The translations under genes and the position numbers were made by a program. A stretch of 41,639 bases of DNA, from contig JADFQN010000009.1 of the NCBI GenBank assembly GCA_022561755.1, positions 1-41,639 of the forward strand, written 5' to 3'. The notes below the pieces were generated by a model. It was not told where the DNA came from. It worked only from the letters and a program-made list of their open reading frames with translations, and searched no databases. Below, in pieces: positions 41,410-41,639 of this stretch; within the stretch, counting starts at the first letter, position 1; every line of letters begins with the position of its first letter. The DNA is from Bacteroidota bacterium. GTDB lineage: Bacteria > Bacteroidota > Rhodothermia > Rhodothermales > Rubricoccaceae.

Positions 41410-41639
41410 CTATGCTGACGATTGGCCATCTTTTTTCTCCCTAGCGTGGATCTCCGATCTTCGTTCAGCGGCCAGTTTCATGTCCGTGATCCGACGAACG
41501 TGCTCTTGAATATCGGACCAGTCGATCGTGGAGAGAGTGTTCTCCTTTGGTATCCGAAAGCTAAACTTGTCAAATTCGTCGCTAGGCTCTTCAATGTCTC
41601 TGGCGAGGAGCCAATATGCTTCGTCTTCGTCCTCGACAT
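41410..41639 (-). CDS. C-terminal part of an unknown gene, cut by window edge
   Basis: The minus-strand frame from the right edge to a TAG at 41410-41412 gives 75 codons: EDEDEAYWLLARDIEEPSD, then STIDWSDIQEHVRRITDMK, and a basic end HAREKKDGQSSA. Coding-like and acidic, but with no domain I recognise. The ATG at the very edge (41639) is in a different frame that stops after about 40 codons, so the true start lies outside. It is convergent with the nuclease-like gene, 12 bases apart, and might belong to the same acquired region. Confidence 0.6.
   Translation of the reverse strand, partial: VEDEDEAYWLLARDIEEPSDEFDKFSFRIPKENTLSTIDWSDIQEHVRRITDMKLAAERRSEIHAREKKDGQSSA

Overview
The window looks like a chromosomal segment of a Bacteroidota/Rhodothermota-type bacterium (Rhodothermales-like), moderately GC-rich. 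Three things point there. Two large secreted proteins end in type IX secretion (T9SS) C-terminal sorting domains. The small ribosomal operon has the order rpmB, rpmG, DUF4295-type protein seen in Bacteroidota. A CDP-alcohol phosphatidyltransferase, inositol-3-phosphate synthase and sugar-nucleotidyltransferase-like cluster matches the CDP-inositol route to inositol phospholipids known from Rhodothermus. Both window edges cut through minus-strand genes.

Layout. 1-7.5 kb: the N-terminus of a secreted FG-GAP protein, a decayed PD-(D/E)XK nuclease gene with an in-frame amber codon, a HicA/HicB toxin-antitoxin pair, the tRNA hydroxylase TrhO, a run of small genes (membrane methyltransferase, lipoprotein, ArsC-like protein, PaaI thioesterase), a CRTAC1-like T9SS protein and a DUF2071 protein. 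7.7-16.4 kb: a secreted beta-lactamase-fold serine hydrolase, then a divergent phospholipase-D-like gene and flippase-like gene bracketed by 113-114 bp direct repeats, then the inositol operon and two small cytosolic genes. 16.6-18.3 kb: a DinB-fold secreted protein and a secreted metallo-beta-lactamase-fold hydrolase, convergent on a strong terminator.

18.3-27.45 kb is an accessory-looking block. It is bounded by a ~117-121 bp direct repeat that carries promoter, ribosome binding site and start codon. It holds an alginate-export-like porin, a UBP zinc finger protein, a gene relic, an O-methyltransferase, a divergent AraC regulator/SDR pair, a haloalkane-dehalogenase-like hydrolase, a fragment of a second AraC gene, a GntR regulator and a serine hydrolase. 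The right end of the block carries what reads as the tail of a tyrosine recombinase.

27.5-38.6 kb returns to host-like content: TetR regulator, DUF1835 protein, a large PQQ-sugar-dehydrogenase/PKD/T9SS protein, outer-membrane proteins, a LolC/E-type permease, a lipoprotein overlapping a PorV-like protein, and the ribosomal operon. Four tRNA genes (Pro, Arg, Cys, Lys) follow at 38.8-39.3 kb. Immediately past tRNA-Lys the sequence becomes visibly more AT-rich. There lie a tandem 67-bp duplication and an unfamiliar 574-residue protein with a PD-(D/E)XK-like motif, the best candidate here for an undescribed (possibly defence) gene.

A second theme is a family of small non-coding elements (five copies, 61-166 bp) with terminal inverted repeats close to GGAGGCTGTTGAAA and flanking TA dinucleotides, as expected for MITEs mobilised by IS630/Tc1-type transposases. 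Two copies begin exactly at, and provide, the stop codon of the upstream gene. All functional calls rest on reading the sequence; no database search was possible.
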